Origin: Undibacterium pigrum
Lineage (GTDB): Bacteria > Pseudomonadota > Gammaproteobacteria > Burkholderiales > Burkholderiaceae_D
Direction of reading: 5' to 3'
Length of the DNA: 64,000 nucleotides
Assembly (NCBI RefSeq): GCF_003201815.1
Contig: NZ_QJKB01000007.1
Span: forward strand, 230,164 to 294,163
Shown: positions 1 through 7,694 of the stretch, one piece after another
Numbering within the stretch: the first letter of the stretch is position 1
How the letters are laid out: every line of letters starts with the position of its first letter
Program-made: the position numbers and the translations under genes
The notes under the pieces: model-generated
What the model was told of the DNA's origin: nothing
The model's input: the letters and a program-made list of their open reading frames with translations, nothing else
Database searches by the model: none

Positions 1-2
1 AA

Positions 3-626
3 GAAATTACCAAGCTCTTGCGCAAGATGCGACGAGAATATGAGGCTTTCAAAAGCATAGATTACTTCCCTGGCGATGGCAGTAACACGCTTGAAGCTGC
101 CTGGATGGATTTCATGCAGGCGGCAGAGAGTCTGTTATCAGTCGGTGAGCCGCAGGCAGTACAGGCGGCAATCAAGATGCTGGCAATCGATGACTATCAG
201 GGCCGTACCTGGGCCACCCGCCAGCACCTGTGGGTGGACAGGGTGGCCTGTGCCTGGTTGATACGCCGCTTCATCGACAAGCGGGCGCGCTTTGTCTGGC
301 TGGAGTCCGTCAATGATTGCCCGTCGGATGCGCTGGGTTTTGATTTTGATGGTGCAGCATTTACCCACATCGGCGAGCGTGTCAGTTTTGAGGTCTTGCT
401 GGCCAGCTTTGATCTGGAAGGCGACCGTGGCTTGCAACGTCTGGGTGCCATGGTGCATGTGCTGGACGTGGGTAATGGCTTCGTGCCCGAGGCCAGCGGC
501 TTTGAAGCCATGCTGGCTGGTGCCAGACCAAACGCCCGTAACGATGATGATTTGCTGGACAAGATGAGCGTAGTGCTGGATGCCCTCTACCAGCATTTTT
601 CTCAAGTGCAGCCAAGTACAACATAA
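3..626 (+). CDS. chrB: ChrB-type chromate resistance protein, 5' end outside window
   Basis: Chromate-responsive regulator/resistance protein, cytoplasmic. The frame is open to the left edge, so the TTG at 18 and ATG at 27 are probably internal codons and the N-terminus is missing. The visible part begins with the charged helix that ends the ChrB N-terminal domain (KMRREYEAFKSIDYFPG). It continues into the ChrB C-terminal domain with the motif HLWVDRVACAWLIRRFIDK, followed by an FDFDGAAFTHIGE segment. Full family members are near 300 residues; about 208 codons are visible. It is followed after 12 bases by chrA, so it heads a chromate operon. In known chr operons ChrB senses chromate and controls chrA; that role is inferred here. 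Confidence 0.85.
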   Translation, partial: EITKLLRKMRREYEAFKSIDYFPGDGSNTLEAAWMDFMQAAESLLSVGEPQAVQAAIKMLAIDDYQGRTWATRQHLWVDRVACAWLIRRFIDKRARFVWLESVNDCPSDALGFDFDGAAFTHIGERVSFEVLLASFDLEGDRGLQRLGAMVHVLDVGNGFVPEASGFEAMLAGARPNARNDDDLLDKMSVVLDALYQHFSQVQPSTT

Positions 627-638
627 AAGGTGCCAGCA

Positions 639-1838
639 ATGAGCCAGAGCCAGCCTGATCCCAATCCAGCCACCATCGAGAGCGCACCAGTTTATACGCT
701 GTGGCAAATGGTACTTTACATGCTGCGCCTGGGTGCGCTGGGCTTTGGTGGCCCGGTGGCATTGGTAGGTTATATGCAGCGCGACCTGGTTGAGCAGCGC
801 GGCTGGATTTCGCCAGCCGATTACAAAGAGGGGCTGGCGCTGGCACAACTGGCCCCCGGCCCGCTGGCGGCGCAGCTGGGCATCTATATGGGCTATGTAC
901 ATTACCGCATCTGGGGTGCAACGCTGGCAGGCATTGCCTTTGTCCTGCCTTCTTTCGTGATGGTGGTGTTATTGGGTTGGGCTTATACCAGCTATGGCGG
1001 CCTGGCCTGGATGCAGGCAGTGTTTTATGGTGTTGGCGCTGCGGTAGTTGGCATCATCGTCATGAGCACCAAAAAGCTCACGCAAAAAAGCATAGGCAAG
1101 GACAAGTTGCTGTGGGCCATCTATCTCTTGCTGGCAGCACTGACTTTTATCACCGAGACAGAAATCGCCTGGCTGTTTATCGCAGCGGGCGTACTGGTCT
1201 GGCTGTTGCGTGCACCACCAGCATGGCTGGGTGGCGGCAAACTTGGCAGCCTGACGCTGCTGCAATTGCCAGTCATAGGCAGCATGCTGACTACACAGGA
1301 CGCATCGCTGTTGACGCAGATCGCTATCTTCTTTGCCAAGGCCGGTGCCTTTGTATTTGGCTCTGGCCTGGCGATTGTGCCTTTCCTGTACGGCGGCGTG
1401 GTGACTGAACATCACTGGCTGACGGACAAGCAGTTTGTCGATGCGGTCGCGGTTGCCATGATCACACCAGGGCCTGTGGTCATCACGGTGGGTTTTATCG
1501 GTTATCTGGTAGCTGGCTTGCCGGGCGCGACGGTGGCAGCGCTGGCGACATTTTTACCCTGCTATCTGTTCACCGTCATCCCCGCACCTTACTTTAAAAA
1601 ATATGGCAAGTTGCCTGGCGTGATTGCTTTTGTTGATGGCATTACCGCAGCGGCAATCGGGGCGATTGCCGGCTCGGTACTGGTGATTGCCAAACGCTCG
1701 ATACTGGATGTGCCGACCGCAGCCATTGCCCTGGTCAGTATCTTCCTGTTGTGGAAGTTCAAGAAATTGCAGGAACCTGTCATCGTTGCGGCCGCAGCGG
1801 TTCTGGGTCTGCTCATTTACCCCTTGCTTCACCCTTAG
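639..1838 (+). CDS. chrA: Chromate efflux transporter ChrA
   Basis: Inner-membrane chromate transporter of the CHR superfamily, about 399 residues, the usual length of the two-domain long form. The two homologous halves are visible: GFGGPVALVGYMQRDLVEQ with AQLAPGPLAAQLGIYMG in the first, and FGSGLAIVPFLYGGV with AMITPGPVVITVGFIGY in the second. The paired PGP motifs are a family hallmark. Many hydrophobic segments lie between them. The ATG at 639 is preferred over the in-frame GTG at 630 because AAAAGG lies about eight bases upstream of it. It sits between chrB and a rhodanese gene in one tight operon. Confidence 0.92.
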   Translation: MSQSQPDPNPATIESAPVYTLWQMVLYMLRLGALGFGGPVALVGYMQRDLVEQRGWISPADYKEGLALAQLAPGPLAAQLGIYMGYVHYRIWGATLAGIAFVLPSFVMVVLLGWAYTSYGGLAWMQAVFYGVGAAVVGIIVMSTKKLTQKSIGKDKLLWAIYLLLAALTFITETEIAWLFIAAGVLVWLLRAPPAWLGGGKLGSLTLLQLPVIGSMLTTQDASLLTQIAIFFAKAGAFVFGSGLAIVPFLYGGVVTEHHWLTDKQFVDAVAVAMITPGPVVITVGFIGYLVAGLPGATVAALATFLPCYLFTVIPAPYFKKYGKLPGVIAFVDGITAAAIGAIAGSVLVIAKRSILDVPTAAIALVSIFLLWKFKKLQEPVIVAAAAVLGLLIYPLLHP

Positions 1839-1849
1839 AGGAGTTGGAA

Positions 1850-2206
1850 ATGATTCAAACCGAACAAGCAGAACAAACAAGGCAAATCGTCAGCGTTGCT
1901 GAATTCATGCGCGAGCTTAGCAGTGCTAATCCGCCAGCGGTCATTGATGTGCGCAAGCGCCCGGCCTTTGAAGCCGATACTCTGCAAGTTGTCGGTGCAG
2001 TCTGGCTGGATCCTGAACAAGTGGCCAGTTGGGCACCTGCACTGACGCAGCAACAGAATGTCGTTGTGTATTGCATCAAGGGACATGAAGTCGGCATCAA
2101 TTGCGCCAGCGCACTTAATTCAGCAGGTATCGCAGCTCGATACCTCGAAGGTGGGCTGGAAGCCTATAAGCAGGCTGGCGGCATGCTGGCCAGACGGGCA
2201 GGCTAA
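1850..2206 (+). CDS. Rhodanese-like sulfurtransferase domain protein of the chromate operon
   Basis: Single-domain rhodanese of 118 residues, cytoplasmic (no signal peptide). The domain opens with the PPAVIDVRKRPAFEADT segment, and the active-site loop YCIKGHEVG contains the expected catalytic cysteine. A strong Shine-Dalgarno site (GAGGAG) ends eight bases before the ATG, 11 bases after chrA. Single-domain rhodaneses accompany ChrB-domain genes in several chr operons; a role in thiol chemistry or redox repair during chromate stress is inference. The sulfur donor and acceptor cannot be told from sequence. Confidence 0.85.
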   Translation: MIQTEQAEQTRQIVSVAEFMRELSSANPPAVIDVRKRPAFEADTLQVVGAVWLDPEQVASWAPALTQQQNVVVYCIKGHEVGINCASALNSAGIAARYLEGGLEAYKQAGGMLARRAG

Positions 2207-2234
2207 GTCCTGTCATCATCGTGGGAGAACAATC

Positions 2235-2690
2235 ATGCAATGGATTACCCGTGAACGACCCAAGATAGACCGCATTGCCTGTCCCTGGCTGATCAGGCAT
2301 TTCATCGACAGGGATGCAGAATTTTTATATGTGCCCAATACCGATGTCTTGCGCATCGCGACAGAAACCGGTGCCATACCGTATGACATTCCGGGCGTGG
2401 AACTAAGCCATGTCGGTGACTTGTGCAGCTTTGATGCCTTCCTGAAGAAATATGCGTTGGCTGAGCCTGCCCTGCAAACCCTGGCGACTATCATCCGTGG
2501 AGCAGACACCGGCAAGCTGGATTTGACGGCGCAATCGGCGGGGCTATATGCCCTGTCGCTGGGCTTGTCAAAGATTTTTGATGATGATCACATCATGCTC
2601 AGTCATGGCATGGTGATGTACGACGCGCTGTATGCCTGGTGCCAGCATTGTCAGGCTGAAGCACATCAATGGCCACCAGTGATGAACTGA
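2235..2690 (+). CDS. Stand-alone ChrB C-terminal domain protein
   Basis: Protein of 151 residues consisting of a ChrB C-terminal domain only: RPKIDRIACPWLIRHFIDRDAEFLYVP, then PYDIPGVELSHVGDLCSFDAF and IIRGADTGKLDLTAQSAGL. This matches the C-terminal half of the first gene in the operon (RIACPWLIRHFI versus RVACAWLIRRFI) and lacks the N-terminal domain. GGGAGAAC lies upstream of the ATG at 2235. It is the fourth and last gene of the chr operon. Likely a chromate-linked accessory factor; its biochemical activity is unknown. The operon therefore encodes this domain twice, once fused and once free. Confidence 0.85.
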   Translation: MQWITRERPKIDRIACPWLIRHFIDRDAEFLYVPNTDVLRIATETGAIPYDIPGVELSHVGDLCSFDAFLKKYALAEPALQTLATIIRGADTGKLDLTAQSAGLYALSLGLSKIFDDDHIMLSHGMVMYDALYAWCQHCQAEAHQWPPVMN

Positions 2691-2695
2691 AATAT

Positions 2696-2767
2696 GACTT
2701 AAATGCGGAATTAAATGCAGACTTAACTGCGGACCTAACTGCGAAATTAACTGCGAAATTAACTGCG
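2696..2767 (+). repeat. Tandem array of six 12-bp units
   Basis: Six consecutive 12-base units of the type GACTTAACTGCG/AAATTAACTGCG start six bases after the stop codon of the chr operon. The last two units are identical and the first are diverged. An overlapping ORF (2669-2878) would read them as a tetrapeptide repeat (DLNA, ELNA, DLTA, KLTA), but it runs into the opposing lipoprotein gene, so I treat the array as non-coding. Confidence 0.85.
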
Positions 2768-2777
2768 GCGTCTTTGG

Positions 2778-2796
2778 CAGGTGATCACTTCACCTG
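2778..2796. terminator. Hairpin between convergent genes
   Basis: Inverted repeat CAGGTGA-TCACT-TCACCTG between the chr operon and the opposing lipoprotein gene. It overlaps the stop codon of the latter. A T-rich run (ttttttc) follows about 15 bases later on the plus strand. Probably ends transcription of the chr operon, possibly in both directions. Confidence 0.4.
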
Positions 2797-3093
2797 GCTG
2801 GACGCTGGGCTTTTTTCAAACTGGGCGTTACCCACGTATTTGAGGTATTTGACATTGCCCGAGGCATCGGCCATCTGATAGTACTCGCCTACATGCAGGG
2901 TGGGTAATTCATCGTTCAGGGCCAGCATTTTTTCCGGGGTTACATAATGCACCGTGCCGCTCTGGGAATCGAGCCGGTAGACCTTGCCATCCGATGAAGT
3001 CACAAGTTGATAACGCGAGCCTGACCAGCCAGTGTCGCAGCCAGACAAGGCAAATGCAAATGTGACGGCAATTAAGAGGCGGCTTTGCTTCAT
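2785..3093 (-). CDS. Small predicted lipoprotein
   Basis: A 102-residue protein starting MKQSRLL with a short hydrophobic segment and the lipobox LSGC, so it should be lipidated and held at the periplasmic face of a membrane. The mature part has short alternating strands (SDGKVYRLDSQSGTVHYV, SGNVKYLKYVG), suggesting a small beta-rich fold. The internal ATG at 3093 is chosen over an upstream ATG at 3171 because GGGAG precedes it and the signal peptide begins there. Not recognised as a named family. It stands alone, convergent with the chr operon. Confidence 0.7.
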   Translation of the reverse strand: MKQSRLLIAVTFAFALSGCDTGWSGSRYQLVTSSDGKVYRLDSQSGTVHYVTPEKMLALNDELPTLHVGEYYQMADASGNVKYLKYVGNAQFEKSPASSQVK

Positions 3094-3446
3094 GCGTACT
3101 CCCTGGTCATGGTGTCTTGATCCCTGTCGCTTTTCAAATGCAATAAGCTGATCAAATGTATAAATTGGCAATTATGAAAATATAAACCACTATTATTGAA
3201 TTGGCAATTGGATTTGTTAAATAATTTAACCTTTGATTTGCAGGTTGAATTTTTTCAGGAAATTAAAACGTGATTTTCAGATTGACAATTTTTCAATAAA
3301 AAATGCCATTTTCATTGCGGCGAGAAAAATAATTCTGTAGCATTCGCCCTGCATAATGATGGCTTGGCCTGTCATTCTCATGAGCCCCGCAGGGCTCATT
3401 GCTTACACTTCGTTTTACTCAACCGCTTAATTCCTGATTGCAATTC
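3094..3446. other. AT-rich intergenic region with a GC-rich hairpin
   Basis: About 350 AT-rich bases between divergent genes; no gene seen. A compact hairpin TGAGCCC-CGCA-GGGCTCA lies at 3381-3398, roughly 50 bases before the next start codon. It could be a 5' leader structure or a terminator for an unseen transcript. Promoters for both flanking genes should lie here, but none is convincing. Confidence 0.5.
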
Positions 3447-4937
3447 ATGGCAAACGTCTCTATCAAACTCTCCCAAAATATCGTTACCACGCTGTACCAG
3501 TTATTACTTAAAAACCCACCGACAAACGGTTCGATTGGTAGTGTATTTGATGCGTTTTCCAAAATTGGTGCGAGCTGGTCAAAAGACCACTCCCTGTATT
3601 CTTCTGCTGACTTCAATGGCAGCAGGTTCCAGTTTGGTTTTCCTGACGGCGCCACATCGACCTTTAATGGTGTCATCCTGGCTAATCCCAATGCGACGCA
3701 AGGCACGGCAACAGCCAGCAGCTCACTGTTATATAAAAGCGGCGTCGTATCGCTGTCGCAAACCGGGCAATATTATTTCGATTATTCGATTAGCAGTACA
3801 GGGGTATTATCGATTACCAGCACTGGTGCGCAATCGACGGGCCTGTCTGTCAATACGCTGGTACCTTCCAATAGCGCAGCTTACGATAGCGTGTTCGGCA
3901 ATATTTCGCTGTCGGCATTTGGCTCTATCAAGGGAGACATAAACGGCAATAATTCTGGCACCGTGACCCGCATCATGACATCGTCGGACAAGCTGGTTTC
4001 ATCAGCGACTATCGACGGTAATTTCAGCATGTCGAATAATACCCTCTCGGTGAGCCAGGGTTTGAGCAAAACCATCGCCACTGGCACGATGACAGCATCA
4101 AATACTGAATATCGCGATGGCAGTTATGCTCGTATGACAGGTTTTTCAGCGCCGATTTCTGCCAACCAGATCGTTGATGAAAAAATGCTGGCTGATGAAT
4201 CCCTGTTCGGTGGTGCCGACACCATCAGCGTGGATTTGCCAGCAACTGTGTATTCCGACTACCTGATTGCCTCTGGCGCAGGTGGTGATCTGATCACCAT
4301 CAACGGTGGCGGTGGACGCTTGCATGTCAATGCGGGCAGCGGCAATGATGCCATCAATGTCGGTACAGGCAATCATAATATAGACGGTGGCACAGGTCTT
4401 GACACTGTCATCATGGCCGGGCAGGCGAGTGCGTTCACGGTCAAGCAAGTGGGCGGCGCTTATCAATTGCGAGTGAATGCCAGTGGCGACGTCGACAATC
4501 TGTCTAATGTCGAGCGTGTGCAGTTTTCTGACAAGAGCATTGCACTTGATATTAATGGTACGGCTGGACAGGCTTACCGTTTGTACCAGGCTGCATTTGG
4601 TCGCAAGCCTGATCTCGAAGGTTTGGGTTACTGGATCAAGGATATGGACAAGGGTTCCAGCCTGACGACCGTGGCTGCCGGTTTTTTCCAGTCACCAGAG
4701 TTCCAGAAATTGTATGGTGCCAATCCATCGACCACAACCCTGATCACCAACTTCTATCAAAACGTCTTGCACCGTGCGCCAGACCAGGCTGGTTTTGATT
4801 ACTGGAATAATCAGTTAAGCAAAGGCCAGATCACGGCAGCTGGTGCACTTGCCAGTTTCTGCGAGAGTACAGAAAACCAGGCGCAAGTCATAGGCAGCAT
4901 ACAGAATGGTGTTGAATTCAAACTCTGGCTGGGCTGA
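3447..4937 (+). CDS. DUF4214-domain secreted or surface protein
   Basis: Protein of 496 residues. The N-terminal ~250 residues are Ser/Thr/Gly-rich and beta-rich, of unrecognised family. Around residues 280-330 is a glycine/aspartate-rich stretch (GAGGDLITINGGGG, GSGNDAINVGTGNHNIDGGTG) like RTX calcium-binding repeats. The C-terminal ~110 residues hold two DUF4214-type motifs (YRLYQAAFGRKPDLEGLGYW and NFYQNVLHRAPDQAGFDYW). This architecture is common in type I-secreted and S-layer-like proteins with no cleaved signal, and none is seen here. Start placed at ATG 3447; the ribosome site is weak. No dedicated exporter is adjacent. Confidence 0.8.
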   Translation: MANVSIKLSQNIVTTLYQLLLKNPPTNGSIGSVFDAFSKIGASWSKDHSLYSSADFNGSRFQFGFPDGATSTFNGVILANPNATQGTATASSSLLYKSGVVSLSQTGQYYFDYSISSTGVLSITSTGAQSTGLSVNTLVPSNSAAYDSVFGNISLSAFGSIKGDINGNNSGTVTRIMTSSDKLVSSATIDGNFSMSNNTLSVSQGLSKTIATGTMTASNTEYRDGSYARMTGFSAPISANQIVDEKMLADESLFGGADTISVDLPATVYSDYLIASGAGGDLITINGGGGRLHVNAGSGNDAINVGTGNHNIDGGTGLDTVIMAGQASAFTVKQVGGAYQLRVNASGDVDNLSNVERVQFSDKSIALDINGTAGQAYRLYQAAFGRKPDLEGLGYWIKDMDKGSSLTTVAAGFFQSPEFQKLYGANPSTTTLITNFYQNVLHRAPDQAGFDYWNNQLSKGQITAAGALASFCESTENQAQVIGSIQNGVEFKLWLG

Positions 4938-4958
4938 TTTTTCCTGAGTCGTCATTGT

Positions 4959-4995
4959 CAGCCTGCATTACCATTGTTGATGGTAATGCAGGCTG
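4959..4995. terminator. Perfect 16-bp-stem hairpin after the DUF4214 gene
   Basis: CAGCCTGCATTACCAT and its exact complement flank a 5-base loop, 21 bases after the stop codon. T-rich sequence follows on the plus strand. It lies between convergent genes, so it may terminate both. Confidence 0.7.
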
Positions 4996-5020
4996 GGTTG
5001 TTGTCTGGCTTTATTTGGTT

Positions 5021-5239
5021 TTATTTGGCTTTGCCAGATTGGCGCCTGAGCCACTCATTGACCACATCACCCATGGTCTTGCTTTCGCCATTGCTTATCC
5101 AGGCCATGAAGTCACGGTCAAACTTGAAATCTTTACCGCATTCAGCAATCATAAAACGCCTGACGTTTTGCGTGTTTTTGTAGCTTGCATCTACCGGGGT
5201 TGAGCTGGAGATGGCGATGTTGTGCCAGTCTGTTTTCAT
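5021..5239 (-). CDS. Small DUF6434-like protein
   Basis: A 72-residue soluble protein beginning MKTDWHNIAISSSTPVDASY and containing KNTQNVRRFMIAECGKDFKFDRDF and GDVVNEWLRRQ. The pattern resembles the DUF6434 module, often found alone or attached to SAP domains; function unknown. The end of the gene lies close to the strong hairpin at 4959-4995. It may be co-transcribed with the membrane-protein gene 37 bases upstream. Confidence 0.6.
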   Translation of the reverse strand: MKTDWHNIAISSSTPVDASYKNTQNVRRFMIAECGKDFKFDRDFMAWISNGESKTMGDVVNEWLRRQSGKAK

Positions 5240-5276
5240 GCACGATTTCCTTCCGCACTGACCCTGCTTGGCTTTC

Positions 5277-5549
5277 TCATTCTTCAGTTTCTCCCAATCG
5301 ATGTGGGACTACATCCTTGTTGATGCCTGCTGAAAATGTCTTATGACCTGCAGCTTGACGCGACCTGGTCCATAAATGAAACAGTATGCCCAGCAAGACA
5401 GAAATGAATCCGCCTGTATAGTACATAGTGATAGCGTATCCAGCGCCATCATCAAACTGCAATGAAGTGAAGAGCAGCGGCAGCACAAAGCAGGATGCGC
5501 CAACAAGATAAAGCAGCCAAGCAGCAACAGGGGTATGCAATTTTGTCAT
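5277..5549 (-). CDS. Small two-helix membrane protein
   Basis: A 90-residue protein with two predicted membrane helices (AAWLLYLVGASCFVLPLLF and ISVLLGILFHLW) and a polar C-terminal tail. No family recognised. It lies eight bases downstream of the phosphoesterase gene on the same strand, so the two are probably co-transcribed. Confidence 0.55.
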   Translation of the reverse strand: MTKLHTPVAAWLLYLVGASCFVLPLLFTSLQFDDGAGYAITMYYTGGFISVLLGILFHLWTRSRQAAGHKTFSAGINKDVVPHRLGETEE

Positions 5550-5557
5550 GCGTGGGC

Positions 5558-6337
5558 CTATAGATCGACGATCAAATCCGGATCAAAAGCCGCATTTTCC
5601 ATCCTGCCGCTATGCAGCGGGTAACCACAGGGGTTGCAAATGACACGGCATTTTCCTAGCTGGTAATCAAAGCTTTCATGCATGTGGCCGTGTATCCATA
5701 AATCTGCCTTTTGTGCCAGCTCATCCAGTTGCGAAGCAAAGGCGGCAGATAGCAAATCATCCGCATAGCGGGGTGAGACAGATTTTAGTGACGGCGCCAT
5801 GTGGCTGACGACGACGGTGCTGCCAGAGAACGGGACATTGAGCCGTTTATTGAGCCAGGATTTTTGCTTGGCATGTATTTTTCGGGTATCCGTTGGCAGC
5901 AACTTGCGATAGCCTTGTTCCGCCAGCGTGATGCGCTGATAATCAGGCATCAGGTCTTCAGCTTCTTGCAAGGTATAGGGCAGGTGCTCTTCTCCAAACA
6001 GGCAAAAGTCCGTCCACAGGGTTGCCCCCAAAAAGCGTATCTCACCTATCTGGTATTCACTGGCATTAAGAAAATGCACGTTGTCCGTGGCTTCGCAGGC
6101 ACGAGCGATATCAGCTTGCATGTCTTCCAGGTTCTTGCCATAGGCTTCATGATTGCCGTGTACGTACAGGACCGGTATACCAGCAAAGTGCTGCGCTGCC
6201 CAGCTTACAGCCTTGTTACCAGCATGGATGTCACCGGCAAGTACCACGACATCAGGCTGGCTGATGGCCGGGTTGCCAAAGGGCGCAGTATCGCCCCAGG
6301 CTTCAAGATGCAGGTCGGACAGGATTTGTAGGCGCAT
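5558..6337 (-). CDS. Calcineurin-like metallophosphoesterase
   Basis: Cytoplasmic metallophosphoesterase of 259 residues. All metal-binding motifs are present in order: SDLHLE near the N-terminus, GDIHAG, GNHEAYG, SHMAP, and HGHMHES near residue 215. The start is placed at 6337 so that the first motif falls at residues 7-12, as usual; an upstream ATG at 6385 would add 16 unconserved residues. Substrate unknown (phosphodiester or phosphoprotein). It follows the deacetylase-like gene by 73 bases on the same strand. Confidence 0.85.
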   Translation of the reverse strand: MRLQILSDLHLEAWGDTAPFGNPAISQPDVVVLAGDIHAGNKAVSWAAQHFAGIPVLYVHGNHEAYGKNLEDMQADIARACEATDNVHFLNASEYQIGEIRFLGATLWTDFCLFGEEHLPYTLQEAEDLMPDYQRITLAEQGYRKLLPTDTRKIHAKQKSWLNKRLNVPFSGSTVVVSHMAPSLKSVSPRYADDLLSAAFASQLDELAQKADLWIHGHMHESFDYQLGKCRVICNPCGYPLHSGRMENAAFDPDLIVDL

Positions 6338-6410
6338 GGTTACTGTGTCTTGAGAGAAGCTTGATTGTAGCAACAAAGCTGGCAAAAAGTTTGCCTGCCA
6401 AGTCGTTTAT

Positions 6411-7283
6411 TCAAGTCGCATTTTCAGGCTGTGTATCAAGATAGGCATCCATGCAAGCTTCCATCGTAGCGTTATGGATATCCTGCACTTTTTGTATGCA
6501 GCGGCCCTGTTCAGTGCGCACTTCCTGATAGCCTCCCGCCAGGTTCCAGGCGATGGGAATATCATGCGCTTTGGCGAAGCGAAATACTTGCAGGTCACGT
6601 TCCCGCATTTCTGCATTGTTGAGGAAGCCGCCTAGCGGATCATTCTCATGCTGGTCGGCGCCAGCCTGGTAAAACAGGATATCGACATTCTTCAGCGTTT
6701 CCAGTAAGCCCGGCAGCTCTTGAAAGAAAGCCTGCTTTTCGCGGGTATAGTGTATCTTGCCAGTGCGGTGCAAAATGCGGTCGCCCAGTGCCAGTTTATC
6801 GATGATGTCTTGCGAACCGTCACCCTGGTGATAATCAAAGTCCAGTATGCCGACCTGTTTGACGGCACCACTAGTGAGCAGCTTGAGTGCAGCAATCAGC
6901 AAACCATTGAAGGTACAGAAGCCCCATGAAAAATCATGGCCAGCATGATGAAAACCTGATGTGGGAGATACCGCAACGCGATGCCGCAAGGCATGCTCTG
7001 CTGCTGCGTAAAATGACGCAGTCGTCCAGTAAAGAGAATCAACAACTTCCTGATGCCGGGTGTCCATGCCATTGGCAATTTGCAGGCTGATGATGCCATC
7101 CACATGCTCTGCTTTATGAGCGAGACAAAAATCTGCCTTGCCTAAAGGTGCAAAATCAATGACTTCAACCGGATAGCGTTGCTGCCATTCAGTGACGACT
7201 TCTCTAGGCTTCTTTGGCGATGGTGATTCAAGATCTATTTCCACCACCATGGCCGGATTATAAAATACAGGGATATGCTTCAT
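6411..7283 (-). CDS. Histone deacetylase-family hydrolase
   Basis: Zinc amidohydrolase of the arginase/deacetylase fold, 290 residues. Family landmarks are visible: the tandem-histidine loop SGFHHAGHDFSWGFCTFNG, the metal motif DFDYHQGDGSQD, and GADQHENDPLGG carrying the second metal aspartate, then NLAGGY. Bacterial members deacetylate small molecules such as polyamines or acetoin-related compounds, or proteins; the substrate is not evident. It is probably transcribed leftward from the region that also holds a MITE-like element. Confidence 0.85.
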   Translation of the reverse strand: MKHIPVFYNPAMVVEIDLESPSPKKPREVVTEWQQRYPVEVIDFAPLGKADFCLAHKAEHVDGIISLQIANGMDTRHQEVVDSLYWTTASFYAAAEHALRHRVAVSPTSGFHHAGHDFSWGFCTFNGLLIAALKLLTSGAVKQVGILDFDYHQGDGSQDIIDKLALGDRILHRTGKIHYTREKQAFFQELPGLLETLKNVDILFYQAGADQHENDPLGGFLNNAEMRERDLQVFRFAKAHDIPIAWNLAGGYQEVRTEQGRCIQKVQDIHNATMEACMDAYLDTQPENAT

Positions 7284-7375
7284 AGTGCGTTCTTATTGTA
7301 CTTGTCGTGCTTATTGTTGTTATTGGGCTGGTGCTGAATTCAGTATTTGGATACCGAGTGTAGCATCAGTGTGAC

Positions 7376-7642
7376 AGAACTCATTTCATAAATATGGATG
7401 AGGTGCGTTTGTCTTATAACGTGGGCTATTAAGACGGGCACGTTATTCTGTAGCGGTGTTGTTGACAACGAGTTCGCCCAGTCTAGTACGCGTTATGAGA
7501 CAAACCCTTCGGGAACTGACGATTTGGGCGCATTGCTGTGTTACGCCCCTCGCTAAGGCAGAAGCCTTAGCAGCGGGTCGCGCCTTGCACTGCATCCCAA
7601 ATCGCCTTGTTCGCACTCACCCCTATTTATGAAATGAGTTCT
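7376..7642. mobile_element. 267-bp MITE-like element with 19-bp terminal inverted repeats
   Basis: Perfect 19-base inverted repeats (AGAACTCATTTCATAAATA) bound the element, and similarity continues inward (GGATGAG..TGCG versus GGGTGAG-TGCG). Nested inside are a second inverted repeat (7407-7421 with 7491-7505, one mismatch) and a hairpin CTAAGGC-AGAA-GCCTTAG. No coding capacity. It occupies most of the 411-base gap between divergent genes, and no target-site duplication is obvious. This fits a non-autonomous transposon or large palindromic repeat. Confidence 0.8.
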
Positions 7643-7694
7643 AATGATGAATACTTGCTATTATTCTGCATGCACAAAAAACGGCCCGTGAACC

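Noticed and set aside
2669..2878. ORF encoding a DLTA-type tetrapeptide repeat
   Set aside because: It overlaps the end of the ChrB-domain gene and runs into the opposing lipoprotein gene; explained by the 12-bp array.
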